7,330 nt of DNA from Peptococcaceae bacterium (GCA_012523535.1 JAAYII010000117.1:1-7330); one strand, 5' to 3'; positions 1 to 6,279 are shown, counted from the stretch's first letter. Notes: a model not told the origin generated them from the sequence alone. Numbers and translations are program-made.

Positions 1-223
1 ATATTGTTCCCATGAGAATAAACAATGGCATACAAGCTATTGTATAGTTTGCAGTTTGGCTGTAGGGAACACTTCCGATGATCTGTGTTGTCGGATCCCA
101 ACCCGTCAAGATTAGCGACCCGATAAAACTTACTAAGATCATTGAAGGACCCACCCAAAAACGGCAGAACATGATAAGGAGAAGAACTATCAAGCCTATT
201 AATCCAACCATTTCAGGTGTCAT
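1..223 (-). CDS. dctM: TRAP transporter large permease (DctM type), N-terminal 74 codons only
   Basis: This is the start of the large membrane subunit of a TRAP (tripartite ATP-independent periplasmic) transporter, which forms the ion-coupled translocation channel together with the small subunit. The frame opens with MTPEMVGLIGLIVLLLIMF, a hydrophobic helix, and continues through WVGPSMILVSFIGSLIL and ANYTIACMPLFILMGTI. The last segment matches the conserved 'PLFILMG' region near the N terminus of DctM proteins. The gene runs off the window at base 1, so about five sixths of the usual ~425 residues are missing. The ATG (223-221) overlaps the TGA of the small-subunit gene (222-220) in an ATGA junction, indicating translational coupling. 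A very strong Shine-Dalgarno, AAGGAGGA (233-240), lies 9 nt upstream. The family call is firm; the transported substrate cannot be read from this subunit. Confidence 0.9.
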   Translation of the reverse strand, partial: MTPEMVGLIGLIVLLLIMFCRFWVGPSMILVSFIGSLILTGWDPTTQIIGSVPYSQTANYTIACMPLFILMGTI

Positions 224-741
224 TCTCTTGTGTCCTCCTTATCAGTCAATGTTTTTAACTGTCGGTCCCTCTTTTCCTTTCTTCTGCGGTTAATAAAGTT
301 CAATTCCAGCATAATGGTAGCAATTCCGGTTAAGAAGAATCCATAAGCGGGAACACATACAAATATCCACCTTGGTATACGAAGTATCTGGGAAGTAATT
401 GCCATCTCCTTAACGAGTATAACTTGCTTGACTGTTACATAAAACATGAAGAAGAACATAATGGTGAGGACAATATAGGTGATATGGTCCATAACGGGGA
501 ATTTTTTGAAAACGTCGATTTTAATATGGGCATTCTGAAGAGCGCACCAGGCAAATCCCAGAAAAATAACTAAGACGATAAAATGAACAACAATTTCGGT
601 ATCACCCGCAATGGGGCGATATAGATAACGTAAAATGACATCAATGGTAGTAAAAAACATTAGCGCTACCATTATGATGCCTGCTATTATACTATTAATC
701 TCGAGAAATTTTCTTATTGTTCCGTATATCTTATTGTACAT
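220..741 (-). CDS. dctQ: TRAP transporter small permease (DctQ type)
   Basis: This is the 173-aa small membrane subunit of the TRAP transporter; it associates with DctM in the cytoplasmic membrane. Four hydrophobic segments are visible at about residues 15-36, 49-68, 86-107 and 124-146, the usual DctQ topology. The family-typical stretch ALQNAHIKIDVF (67-78) lies between helices 2 and 3, and an IPRW motif (122-125) begins helix 4. Length is normal for the family. The C-terminal tail (150-173) is highly charged (NRRRKEKRDRQ) and presumably cytoplasmic. The ATG at 741-739 has AAAGGGAG (752-759) 10 nt upstream and a closer AGGAG (745-749) only about 3 nt away. It overlaps dctM by 4 bases and is separated from dctP by 159 bp holding a strong hairpin. 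That hairpin may set the ratio of binding protein to permease. Confidence 0.93.
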   Translation of the reverse strand: MYNKIYGTIRKFLEINSIIAGIIMVALMFFTTIDVILRYLYRPIAGDTEIVVHFIVLVIFLGFAWCALQNAHIKIDVFKKFPVMDHITYIVLTIMFFFMFYVTVKQVILVKEMAITSQILRIPRWIFVCVPAYGFFLTGIATIMLELNFINRRRKEKRDRQLKTLTDKEDTRE

Positions 742-778
742 TTACTCCTAACTCCCTTTAATAATATGGAGTTCAAAT

Positions 779-818
779 AGTTTGGCTGTGAAGCCTTAAA
801 TGACCTCACAACCAAACT
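779..818 (-). promoter_or_regulatory. 15-bp intercistronic hairpin between dctP and dctQ
   Basis: Read as RNA from the minus strand, bases 818-804 (AGUUUGGUUGUGAGG) pair with 793-779 (CUUCACAGCCAAACU) over 15 bp. Two of the pairs are G-U wobbles and the loop has 10 nt. The wobbles are G-U only in the minus-strand transcript; in a plus-strand transcript they would be A-C mismatches. This indicates the structure acts in the dctPQM mRNA. The 3' flank is AUUUGAAC, not a U-run, so this is not a classical Rho-independent terminator. A likely role (inference) is to stabilise the upstream dctP message or partly dampen expression of the permease genes, since binding proteins are normally needed in excess. 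Confidence 0.7.
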
Positions 819-822
819 GTTA

Positions 823-852
823 ATTTTGTTACATAATATTTTGTTACATAAT
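823..852. repeat. Perfect tandem duplication of a 15-bp unit
   Basis: The unit ATTTTGTTACATAAT occurs at 823-837 and again, without change or spacer, at 838-852. It lies between the end of dctP and the intercistronic hairpin, in the 3' untranslated stretch of dctP. It could be a recent slippage duplication or a doubled protein/RNA site. It has no recognised function. Confidence 0.9.
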
Positions 853-900
853 TATATTGATAGTTTTTAACTGAACATTTAAACATTATAAAAATACTGG

Positions 901-2010
901 TTATTTATTTTCCTTAGCATACTTGGCTTGGAGTTCGAGCATCTTGTTGTAAACTTTTTCTCCATCATAACCGGCATCTTTGCATTCTTTAAACCAAGCA
1001 TTAAGGATTGGATCCATGGCATCGTTAAACGGTTTGCGTAAATCGCCAGTAATGTAGTAAATCGTATCCCCTTTATCCTGGACATATTGTATTGCATCGG
1101 CGAACATAATATCATCAAGATTTAGCGAGTAGTCATGGCCTTCCTCGAAGCATTCTACCAGAATCTGCTGGAGATCTTCCGGCAAGCTGTTCCAGGTATC
1201 AAGGTTGATGAGTGAACCCATGGGGGGAGCATAAAGGCCACCGCTATCAATGTTATCGCCAAAAATAGTATGGGTAGTTACCAGCTCTTGAATTTTGTAG
1301 AGTACGGTGATTGGCCAGTGAGCCATTTGAGCATCAACCAGATTTCTTTCCAGTCCGGAATAGTAATCCGAAGCATCCAACTCAACGGCAGCACCGCCGA
1401 CAGAGTTAATATAATTAGCTACGTCACCGTGAGCCTCGATCTTCATGCCTTTAATGTCATCGATACTCTTAACTTTTTTTTTCACGCTATGGAGGTTATA
1501 CCCGGGCAGAGAGAAGCAGCTTAACCATTTCATATTAATTTTTGCGAGTTCGTCATTAAGTTCAGGAACAGTTTTTATCAATTCCCGAAAAGCTTTAGTA
1601 TTAGCATGTCGATCCGGTGGTGGCTCTTTCAGTAAGGCATTAAAAACTTTATTTAATACTGTGACCTCAGCCAGCATAGTGGCTTCGACGATTGCAATAT
1701 CAATTGTACCTGCTTTTAAGGCTGCCATTGTATCATTTTTGTTGACTAGAGTTCCTGCATAATAGGTTTCAAATTGCAGTCTGCCGCTAGATCTTTCCGT
1801 AGCAAGATCACAAGCCTTTTGCATTCCTTGTCCCGGGGGAGCTTTTTCCACTGAGTAGTAATTAGCTTTCAATTTGTATACTTTGTTCGGGTCATCTTGT
1901 GGAGTTGCTGATATCTGATCCTGTTGCGTGGAGCTGCCGCACCCAGTCAATACCAGACTTAGGAGCATTACTAAAGTAAGAAGAACAGTAACAAGTTTTA
2001 AAGGTTTCAT
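901..2010 (-). CDS. dctP: TRAP transporter substrate-binding lipoprotein (DctP type)
   Basis: This is the extracytoplasmic solute receptor of the TRAP system, which captures substrate outside the membrane and hands it to DctQM. Residues 1-24 form a lipoprotein signal peptide: Lys-rich start, hydrophobic core, lipobox LTGC with Cys24 as the lipidation site. The protein is therefore expected to be anchored on the outer face of a Gram-positive membrane. DctP-family landmarks follow: AGTIDIAIVEATML (100-113), IDDIKGMKI (183-191) and SGLERNLVDAQ (218-228), the counterpart of the usual 'ALqxGvVDGqe' motif. Length (369 aa) is normal once the signal and linker are allowed for. The ATG at 2010-2008 has AGGGGAG (2018-2024) 7 nt upstream. 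The conserved substrate-carboxylate Arg expected after GMKI is Glu192 here (codon GAG), so ligand preference may be unusual. First gene of the dctPQM operon, downstream of the regulator gene but with its own promoter. Confidence 0.93.
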   Translation of the reverse strand: MKPLKLVTVLLTLVMLLSLVLTGCGSSTQQDQISATPQDDPNKVYKLKANYYSVEKAPPGQGMQKACDLATERSSGRLQFETYYAGTLVNKNDTMAALKAGTIDIAIVEATMLAEVTVLNKVFNALLKEPPPDRHANTKAFRELIKTVPELNDELAKINMKWLSCFSLPGYNLHSVKKKVKSIDDIKGMKIEAHGDVANYINSVGGAAVELDASDYYSGLERNLVDAQMAHWPITVLYKIQELVTTHTIFGDNIDSGGLYAPPMGSLINLDTWNSLPEDLQQILVECFEEGHDYSLNLDDIMFADAIQYVQDKGDTIYYITGDLRKPFNDAMDPILNAWFKECKDAGYDGEKVYNKMLELQAKYAKENK

Positions 2011-2154
2011 TTTCTCTCTCCCCTAATTTTTTTCTGCATTCTTTATTCTTAATTCTTATCGGTTTTGATAAGCAACTCCATTTTTGGAAACAAGTGTATT
2101 TATTGATTTGAAGTTTATTATATTATTTTTCTGAATTCGATTAACTGTGCAAAA

Positions 2155-2185
2155 ATTATAAAACGTTTAATTACTCTTATTGCAA
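2155..2185 (-). promoter_or_regulatory. Candidate sigma-A promoter for dctPQM
   Basis: On the minus strand a perfect TATAAT (2160-2155) is preceded by TTGCAA (2185-2180) with a 19-bp spacer. The spacer is slightly longer than the optimal 17, which fits a promoter needing an activator. Transcription would begin near 2148, giving a leader of about 138 nt. A second TATAAT lies further downstream within the AT-rich stretch around 2118-2130 but has only a poor -35. Support is by pattern only. Confidence 0.5.
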
Positions 2186-2204
2186 AAAGCACAATGATTA
2201 AACG
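2164..2204. promoter_or_regulatory. Inverted repeat around the dctP promoter -35, possible operator
   Basis: CGTTTAAT (2164-2171) and ATTAAACG (2197-2204) form a perfect 8-bp inverted repeat. Between them lies a second partial dyad, ATTGC (2179-2183) and GCACAAT (2189-2195), interrupted by one extra base. The array straddles the proposed -35 element of dctP, a position suited to a regulator binding site. The adjacent PucR-type protein is the obvious candidate, but no binding consensus is known to me for this protein. Confidence 0.4.
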
Positions 2205-2210
2205 AGTGAT

Positions 2211-2235
2211 AAAAAAAAGAGCAGAAGCTCCTTTT
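2211..2235 (-). terminator. Rho-independent terminator of the regulator gene
   Basis: In the minus-strand transcript, AAAAGGAGC (2235-2227), loop UUCU and GCUCUUUUU (2222-2214) form a 9-bp stem with one G-U pair. The U tract continues to 2211 (eight U in all). It begins 15 nt past the TGA of the regulator gene and separates it from the dctPQM promoter. This supports independent transcription of regulator and transporter. Confidence 0.85.
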
Positions 2236-2250
2236 GCTATTAAGTTTGTT

Positions 2251-3798
2251 TCAATTTCTTTGCATATATTCGATTATTTTATAAGATAAGATAAAATGGA
2301 TTTCCTCGTTTAAGTTGTCTAGGTCAACTTGGAATAATTCGTTTATTCTCTTTATTCTGTAAACAAGAGAGTTTCTGTGGATGCCCAGCTTTTTTGAGGT
2401 TGCAACAATATTTTTCTCTTTGAGAATATAAGTGTAAATAGTAAATAAATAATCGGTTTTATTTCGCTGGTCATATTTATATATTTTCATGGCCTTGGGA
2501 TGACAAAACATAGTTAAGTCATATTTTTCTGAGCAAAGTCTAATCATGTGGAATATGGCATAATCCTCAAAAAAGTACAATGTTTCTTCGGGATTGATTT
2601 GGCTTCCCAACTCGACACAGGCGGAGGCAAGTTTGTAATAATCGTTGAGATTATAAAAGTTATTGAAGCAGCAACTCATGCCACCTTTTAGCCCATTCTT
2701 TTTCAAAAAATCTCGCAGGGAATTTACTGCGTTATCCCAGGAAGCAATACATTTATTGGCATTAATAACGATGATTATTGTATCTTCATAGATAATAAAC
2801 CGGCTACCGAAAAACATGCGACTAATTAGAGTGCCGTGGTATTCCAAGGTGGAATTGGCAATATCTTTTGCGGTAACATGTACTTTTAAGACATAATAGG
2901 GGTCGTCTGCTTTCCAATTCAATTGTTTTAAGTTGTATCCAATCAATTTTTTATCATAATTTTTACCTGTAATCTGGTCAATAATGAAATATTTATATAA
3001 CGTGCCATGCGTCCGTTGATAATATTCATCATTTTGAACTGCGATACAAAGGAATTTTGTCAAAAAATCGACCAAGTAGAGATCACTGTCGTTGAATGGC
3101 CTTTCAATCTCTAATACAGACAGACGCCCAAATCTTTTATCTTTAATCCACAGATTGGAACAGATTGTTCTGTAGGAAAACTTTTCACTGGTGAAAATTA
3201 CTGCTTTTCTTTGTTTGTTTAGATACTCACCCATCATGGTGGCCTTATGATGATCGATCAATTGCTGATCCGTATGTCCATTTTCTACAATACTTTTCCA
3301 TTGATAGTCTTCTAAACCTGTATGGGATCGTTTGCTCCAAGTGATGGTCATGAATGCTGGATCAATAATATACATTGGATTATTAAAAACGGAATAGCTG
3401 ATATCCAAAAGATCCTTGATACCTTTTTTATGAATTAAAGATTCCTGCAACTTTTTTTCAAAATCATTAAAAAAATTAAAAATGTTTAATATTTCATTGA
3501 ATATATCTTCTAAAGCATACTGCCCGCCGATTATTATTACATTATGATTCGGATTATTCATAAGATTTTCAGCAAAGTCCACTTCACCGACAATTATGAT
3601 ATTGATTCGTTCTTGATCGAAAATATCTTTTGGGATGTCATGAGATTCAATTACATAAACATAATGAGAATCTATTTGGCAATTTAAATTGCTAAAAAGT
3701 CTTACCCCGGTTAGCTCGGGCTCACTATATTGTGAAATATACATTTTAGGATTATAATGCTTAATTTTGTCTGCAATCATTTGCATACTAACAAGCAA
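2251..3798 (-). CDS. PucR/CdaR-family transcriptional regulator
   Basis: This is a 515-aa DNA-binding regulator. The C-terminal part is the best recognised: EKNIVATSKKLGIHRNSLVY (461-480) followed by RIKRINELF is the helix-turn-helix typical of PucR C-terminal domains (HTH_30 type). That family controls uptake and catabolic genes in response to small molecules. Residues about 290-400 fit the GGDEF-like middle domain of CdaR/PucR proteins. Residues about 125-260 look like a GAF/PAS-like sensory region (SVFNNPMYIIDPAF). Residues 1-110 resemble a PucR-type N-terminal sensory domain, but this is less certain. The start is taken as TTG (3798-3796) because GAGAGGA (3808-3814) lies 9 nt upstream. 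The first in-frame ATG (codon 5) has no comparable site. The gene is visibly more AT-rich than the plus-strand enzyme genes. It lies between, and probably controls, the TRAP operon and the divergent oxidoreductase operon. Confidence 0.85.
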   Translation of the reverse strand: MLVSMQMIADKIKHYNPKMYISQYSEPELTGVRLFSNLNCQIDSHYVYVIESHDIPKDIFDQERINIIIVGEVDFAENLMNNPNHNVIIIGGQYALEDIFNEILNIFNFFNDFEKKLQESLIHKKGIKDLLDISYSVFNNPMYIIDPAFMTITWSKRSHTGLEDYQWKSIVENGHTDQQLIDHHKATMMGEYLNKQRKAVIFTSEKFSYRTICSNLWIKDKRFGRLSVLEIERPFNDSDLYLVDFLTKFLCIAVQNDEYYQRTHGTLYKYFIIDQITGKNYDKKLIGYNLKQLNWKADDPYYVLKVHVTAKDIANSTLEYHGTLISRMFFGSRFIIYEDTIIIVINANKCIASWDNAVNSLRDFLKKNGLKGGMSCCFNNFYNLNDYYKLASACVELGSQINPEETLYFFEDYAIFHMIRLCSEKYDLTMFCHPKAMKIYKYDQRNKTDYLFTIYTYILKEKNIVATSKKLGIHRNSLVYRIKRINELFQVDLDNLNEEIHFILSYKIIEYMQRN

Positions 3799-3855
3799 TT
3801 CTATTCATCCTCTCATTGGGGAAAAAGGTATTTTAATCATCCAAAAAATAAAGAA

Positions 3856-3896
3856 GTTGCAATATTCTTGATCAGTTACAATTTAATCGTTACAAT
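3856..3896. repeat. Three GTTRCAAT direct repeats in the regulator leader
   Basis: GTTGCAAT (3856-3863), GTTACAAT (3875-3882) and GTTACAAT (3889-3896) lie in the same orientation, with starts 19 and 14 bp apart. They sit downstream of the proposed regulator promoter, where a bound protein could block transcription. An autoregulatory operator is possible but inferred only from arrangement; the local DNA is AT-rich, which raises the chance of coincidence. Confidence 0.4.
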
Positions 3897-3942
3897 GTTT
3901 TGGGTTAATTTGGAGTGAGTATTAAATTATTGTGATACAAAT

Positions 3943-3951
3943 ATTATAACA
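3943..3951 (-). promoter_or_regulatory. Candidate extended -10 promoter for the regulator gene
   Basis: On the minus strand TGTTATAAT (3951-3943) is a perfect TATAAT with the TG-N extension that can replace a good -35; no convincing -35 is seen. A start near 3936 would give a leader of about 138 nt before the TTG start, containing the three GTTRCAAT repeats. Confidence 0.45.
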
Positions 3952-4037
3952 CATGCAAATTGATTGCTATATTGTTAGTGCATAAATTAGTTATTTTTTT
4001 CACGAATTTTAAGAATTATTATTGGTATAAGGAATTC

Positions 4038-4056
4038 ATTGGTTTATGATATCAAT
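4038..4056. promoter_or_regulatory. Imperfect dyad just upstream of the oxidoreductase promoter
   Basis: ATTG (4038-4041) and CAAT (4053-4056) are the ends of an imperfect 19-bp dyad. An 8-bp palindrome, TGATATCA (4047-4054), overlaps its right half. The centre lies roughly 45-48 bp before the expected transcription start, directly next to the -35 hexamer, a usual place for an activator. Regulatory role is inferred only. Confidence 0.3.
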
Positions 4057-4059
4057 TTC

Positions 4060-4088
4060 TTGACATTCAGTCTGATTAAGCTTAGTAT
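4060..4088 (+). promoter_or_regulatory. Sigma-A promoter for the oxidoreductase operon
   Basis: A consensus TTGACA (4060-4065) is followed after 17 bp by TAGTAT (4083-4088; four of six match TATAAT). Transcription would start near 4095, giving a 5' leader of about 108 nt before the ATG at 4203. This is the best promoter in the 404-bp divergent spacer 3799-4202. The rest of that spacer holds the regulator promoter, the GTTRCAAT repeats and otherwise plain AT-rich DNA. Confidence 0.65.
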
Positions 4089-4125
4089 TAAAGAAAACGC
4101 TTACAAAATATTATCATGAATTATT

Positions 4126-4147
4126 ATAGGGCTAATTAAAGCTCTGT
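4126..4147 (+). promoter_or_regulatory. Small leader hairpin upstream of the oxidoreductase gene
   Basis: AUAGGGCU (4126-4133) can pair with AGCUCUGU (4140-4147) as an 8-bp stem with two G-U pairs and an AAUUAA loop, followed by a U-rich stretch (UUUUGGAUUUUG). It is too weak to call a terminator. It could be a minor leader structure or chance. Confidence 0.25.
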
Positions 4148-4202
4148 TTTGGATTTTGCGGATTTCAAAATTCATTGTAATTATAAGAGGAGATGAAAAG
4201 CA

Positions 4203-6167
4203 ATGGGAAAATTTGAACATGTTCTATCCCCTTTTCAAATTGGTAAAATACGGGTAAAGAACAGGATTGAACTTGCTCCGGCCTGCTATATGTTGGCAAG
4301 TCATGACGGTTATGTCACCAGAGAAATGGTTGCTTATTATCAGAATATGGCCCGTGGCGGAGCTGGGATTATCACAATCGGTGAGTCTCCGATAGACTTT
4401 GAATATGCCAAAGGCCATGAATTTCAATTGAATTTGAATGATCCCAAGGTTATCAACGGCTTAAGCGTTTTGGTGGAAAACGTTCATCGTTATGGGGCAA
4501 AACTGTCTATTGAAATGACCCATTGCGGTCGTTATGTCTTGAATAACAGACAAACAATCGGTCCCAGCAATATTCCCGCCGAGATGGAAGTGCTCAAGGC
4601 GAGAAGAGAAGGCCGGAAAGTTCGCCAGGTTATAGAAATGACTCAGGAAATGATTGATACCGTTATCGAACATTATGCTACAGCGGCTGAACACTGCCTG
4701 AGAGCGGGCATGGAAATGATTATGATTCATGCCGCTCATGGACATTTGATCCCTCAATTTTTATCACCGTTAACCAATAAGAGAACGGATAGATATGGTG
4801 GAAGCCTTGAAAACAGGGCCAGATTTGCCATTGAGGTTTTGGACGCCATCAGAGCCAGGGTTGGCAATAAGCTGGCCATTGAGTGGAGGATCAGTGCCAA
4901 TGAGTTGGCTCCAGGCGGCTTAACCGAAGAAGATACCATTGAATTTGTCAAGATGATCGAAGACAAAATCGATTTACTGCATGTTTCGGCCGGACTGCTG
5001 AATGAGTCGAGAATTATTCCTCATATGATTCAGCCTACTTATTTCCCTCACTGTTACAACGTGCACCGGGCTGAAATTCTGAAAAAGGCTTTAAAAGTTC
5101 CCATTGCGACCGTAGGTTCAATTCATAACATGCATGAAGCTGAAGAAATAATCGCCACCGGCAAGGCGGATATTGTTGCTATGGCCAGGGCTATTTTGGT
5201 GGATCCTGAGATTGTCAACAAGGCCAGCCGTGGCCAAGAAGAAGATATTCGTCCCTGCCTACGTTGCCATACTTGCAATAAATTGACCGCCAATTTTTAT
5301 CCCATCCGCTGTGCAGTTAACCCGATTCTGGGAAGAGAACTGACCTATGTCCCGTTCCCCAAAGCGGAAGTTAAAAAGAAGGTTGTCGTCGTCGGTGGAG
5401 GACCGGGCGGTATGCAGGCGGCCCTAACCGCTTCCCAAAGAGGGCATGAGGTTGTCCTGTTTGAAAAGAACAGTGAACTTGGAGGCAATTTGCGCTTGGC
5501 AGCCGGGCTGAAAATTAAAGCCGATATGAGACAATACCTGGCCTGGCTGATTAGACAGACCGAAAAGGCCGAGAATGTTACGATTAAACTCAATACGGAA
5601 GCCACAGTGGAAAAGGTGAAGGCTGAGAATCCGGATGCCGTTATCGTTGCTGTTGGCTCGGATCCGATTATACCGAGAATCCCGGGTATTGACGGGAAAA
5701 ATGTGGTCTGGGTTGGAGAAGTGGATATGGGTAAAGCCAAAGTTGGACAAAATGTTGTTATTGCCGGCGGCGGTTCAACCGGGGCGGAAGCGGCTCTCCA
5801 ATTGGCCAAAGACGGGCATAAGGTAACCATGATTGATATGTTGGATTATAATACCGTAACCTCTGAATATCCGAGAGGACTGCTGTTTTTACTGGAAGAC
5901 TATAAGGTTGATATGCGATTTAACGTTAAACTCGAAGAAATTACGGAGACCGGAGCCGTGGTGATCGATTCCAAGTGGAATCGTGAAGAAATCCCGGCGG
6001 ATACGGTGGTCCTTTCCTTCGGATTTAAGCCGCGGACAGCTGTTGCGGAAGCCTTCCGAGCATTGGAAGCTGACGGAGTCCAAGTATACTTGATAGGGGA
6101 CTGCTTGACTCCTCGCACAATTAAAGAAGCTATACACGGCGGATTCAATACGGCAGTTGAAATTTAA
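4203..6167 (+). CDS. OYE/2,4-dienoyl-CoA reductase-type FMN/4Fe-4S/FAD oxidoreductase
   Basis: This is a 654-aa cytoplasmic flavoenzyme with the layout of FadH, trimethylamine dehydrogenase and BaiCD/BaiH. Residues 1 to ~345 form the FMN-binding TIM barrel. Its hallmark HAAHGHLIPQFLSP (176-189) is followed by NKRTDRYGGSLENRARF (192-208). A 4Fe-4S site is formed by Cys352, 355, 358 and 370; the C-x2-C-x2-C spacing resembles trimethylamine dehydrogenase rather than FadH (C-x2-C-x3-C). The C-terminal half has two Rossmann motifs. GGGPGG (398-403, with Glu421) is for FAD. GGGSTG (522-527, ending in Asp545) suggests NADH rather than NADPH. IGDC (631-634) near the end is also FAD-site typical. Length is normal. 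The ATG has AGAGGAGA (4186-4193) 9 nt upstream. Odd: the proton-donor Tyr of the HGY motif is His181, and the DCR catalytic His appears to be Asn267. The substrate is unknown; a reductase for an unsaturated acid or thioester, or a C-N/C-O cleaving dehydrogenase, are options. Confidence 0.9.
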   Translation: MGKFEHVLSPFQIGKIRVKNRIELAPACYMLASHDGYVTREMVAYYQNMARGGAGIITIGESPIDFEYAKGHEFQLNLNDPKVINGLSVLVENVHRYGAKLSIEMTHCGRYVLNNRQTIGPSNIPAEMEVLKARREGRKVRQVIEMTQEMIDTVIEHYATAAEHCLRAGMEMIMIHAAHGHLIPQFLSPLTNKRTDRYGGSLENRARFAIEVLDAIRARVGNKLAIEWRISANELAPGGLTEEDTIEFVKMIEDKIDLLHVSAGLLNESRIIPHMIQPTYFPHCYNVHRAEILKKALKVPIATVGSIHNMHEAEEIIATGKADIVAMARAILVDPEIVNKASRGQEEDIRPCLRCHTCNKLTANFYPIRCAVNPILGRELTYVPFPKAEVKKKVVVVGGGPGGMQAALTASQRGHEVVLFEKNSELGGNLRLAAGLKIKADMRQYLAWLIRQTEKAENVTIKLNTEATVEKVKAENPDAVIVAVGSDPIIPRIPGIDGKNVVWVGEVDMGKAKVGQNVVIAGGGSTGAEAALQLAKDGHKVTMIDMLDYNTVTSEYPRGLLFLLEDYKVDMRFNVKLEEITETGAVVIDSKWNREEIPADTVVLSFGFKPRTAVAEAFRALEADGVQVYLIGDCLTPRTIKEAIHGGFNTAVEI

Positions 6168-6185
6168 CAGGATTCTACCGGTGAA

Positions 6186-6236
6186 AAAGTCTTGGTGGTA
6201 TTTTTGGACTGCTGTCTTAAAATACCACAAGACTTT
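6186..6236 (+). promoter_or_regulatory. 18-bp bulged hairpin downstream of the oxidoreductase gene
   Basis: AAAGTCTTG (6186-6194) pairs with CAAGACTTT (6228-6236), and TGGTATTTT (6196-6204) pairs with AAAATACCA (6219-6227). The result is 18 bp with one bulged G (6195) and a 14-nt loop. It starts 18 nt past the stop codon. No U-run follows (AUUCGUCA), so it is not a standard terminator. Its loop segment ACTGCTGTC (6208-6216) is complementary to GACAGCAGT (6261-6269), just before the ribosome binding site of the next gene. Possible roles (inference): mRNA processing or stability element, or part of a folding switch acting on the ferredoxin/AOR genes. Confidence 0.8.
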
Positions 6237-6240
6237 ATTC

Positions 6241-6263
6241 GTCACTGTTATCCGTAACATGAC
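6241..6263 (+). promoter_or_regulatory. Second hairpin upstream of the ferredoxin-like gene
   Basis: GTCA (6241-6244) with TGAC (6260-6263), and TGTTA (6246-6250) with TAACA (6255-6259), form a 9-bp stem with a bulged C (6245) and a TCCG loop. Its 3' arm shares bases 6261-6263 with the segment complementary to the loop of the preceding hairpin, so the two pairings compete. It ends 16 nt before the Shine-Dalgarno sequence. Confidence 0.55.
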
Positions 6264-6279
6264 AGCAGTTGTTTTACCG

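Noticed and set aside
1445..1762. 105-codon plus-strand frame inside dctP
   Set aside because: It is antisense to a clear TRAP receptor gene; the hydrophobic translation comes from the complement of the receptor's codons.
3799..4202. Sigma-54 (-24/-12) promoter in the divergent spacer
   Set aside because: No GG-N10-GC element of the right form was found; a near-consensus sigma-A promoter (TTGACA, 17 bp, TAGTAT) explains the plus-strand operon better.
5345..5830. 161-codon open frame on the minus strand inside the oxidoreductase gene
   Set aside because: It is antisense to well-conserved FAD/NAD-binding sequence; its Pro/Ser/Thr-rich, low-complexity translation is typical of a shadow frame, and no ribosome binding site or domain is seen.
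6186..6236. Remnant of a mobile element with terminal inverted repeats
   Set aside because: The arms are only 18-19 nt with a 14-nt loop, no target-site duplication or transposase sequence is present, and the flanking genes are intact.
5889..6260. 123-codon minus-strand frame over the end of the oxidoreductase gene
   Set aside because: It is the reverse complement of coding sequence and of the hairpin; no family resemblance and no initiation signals.
6186..6275. Rho-independent terminator after the oxidoreductase gene
   Set aside because: Neither hairpin is followed by a U-run, and the next gene has a strong ribosome binding site but no obvious promoter of its own in the gap, so read-through is more likely.
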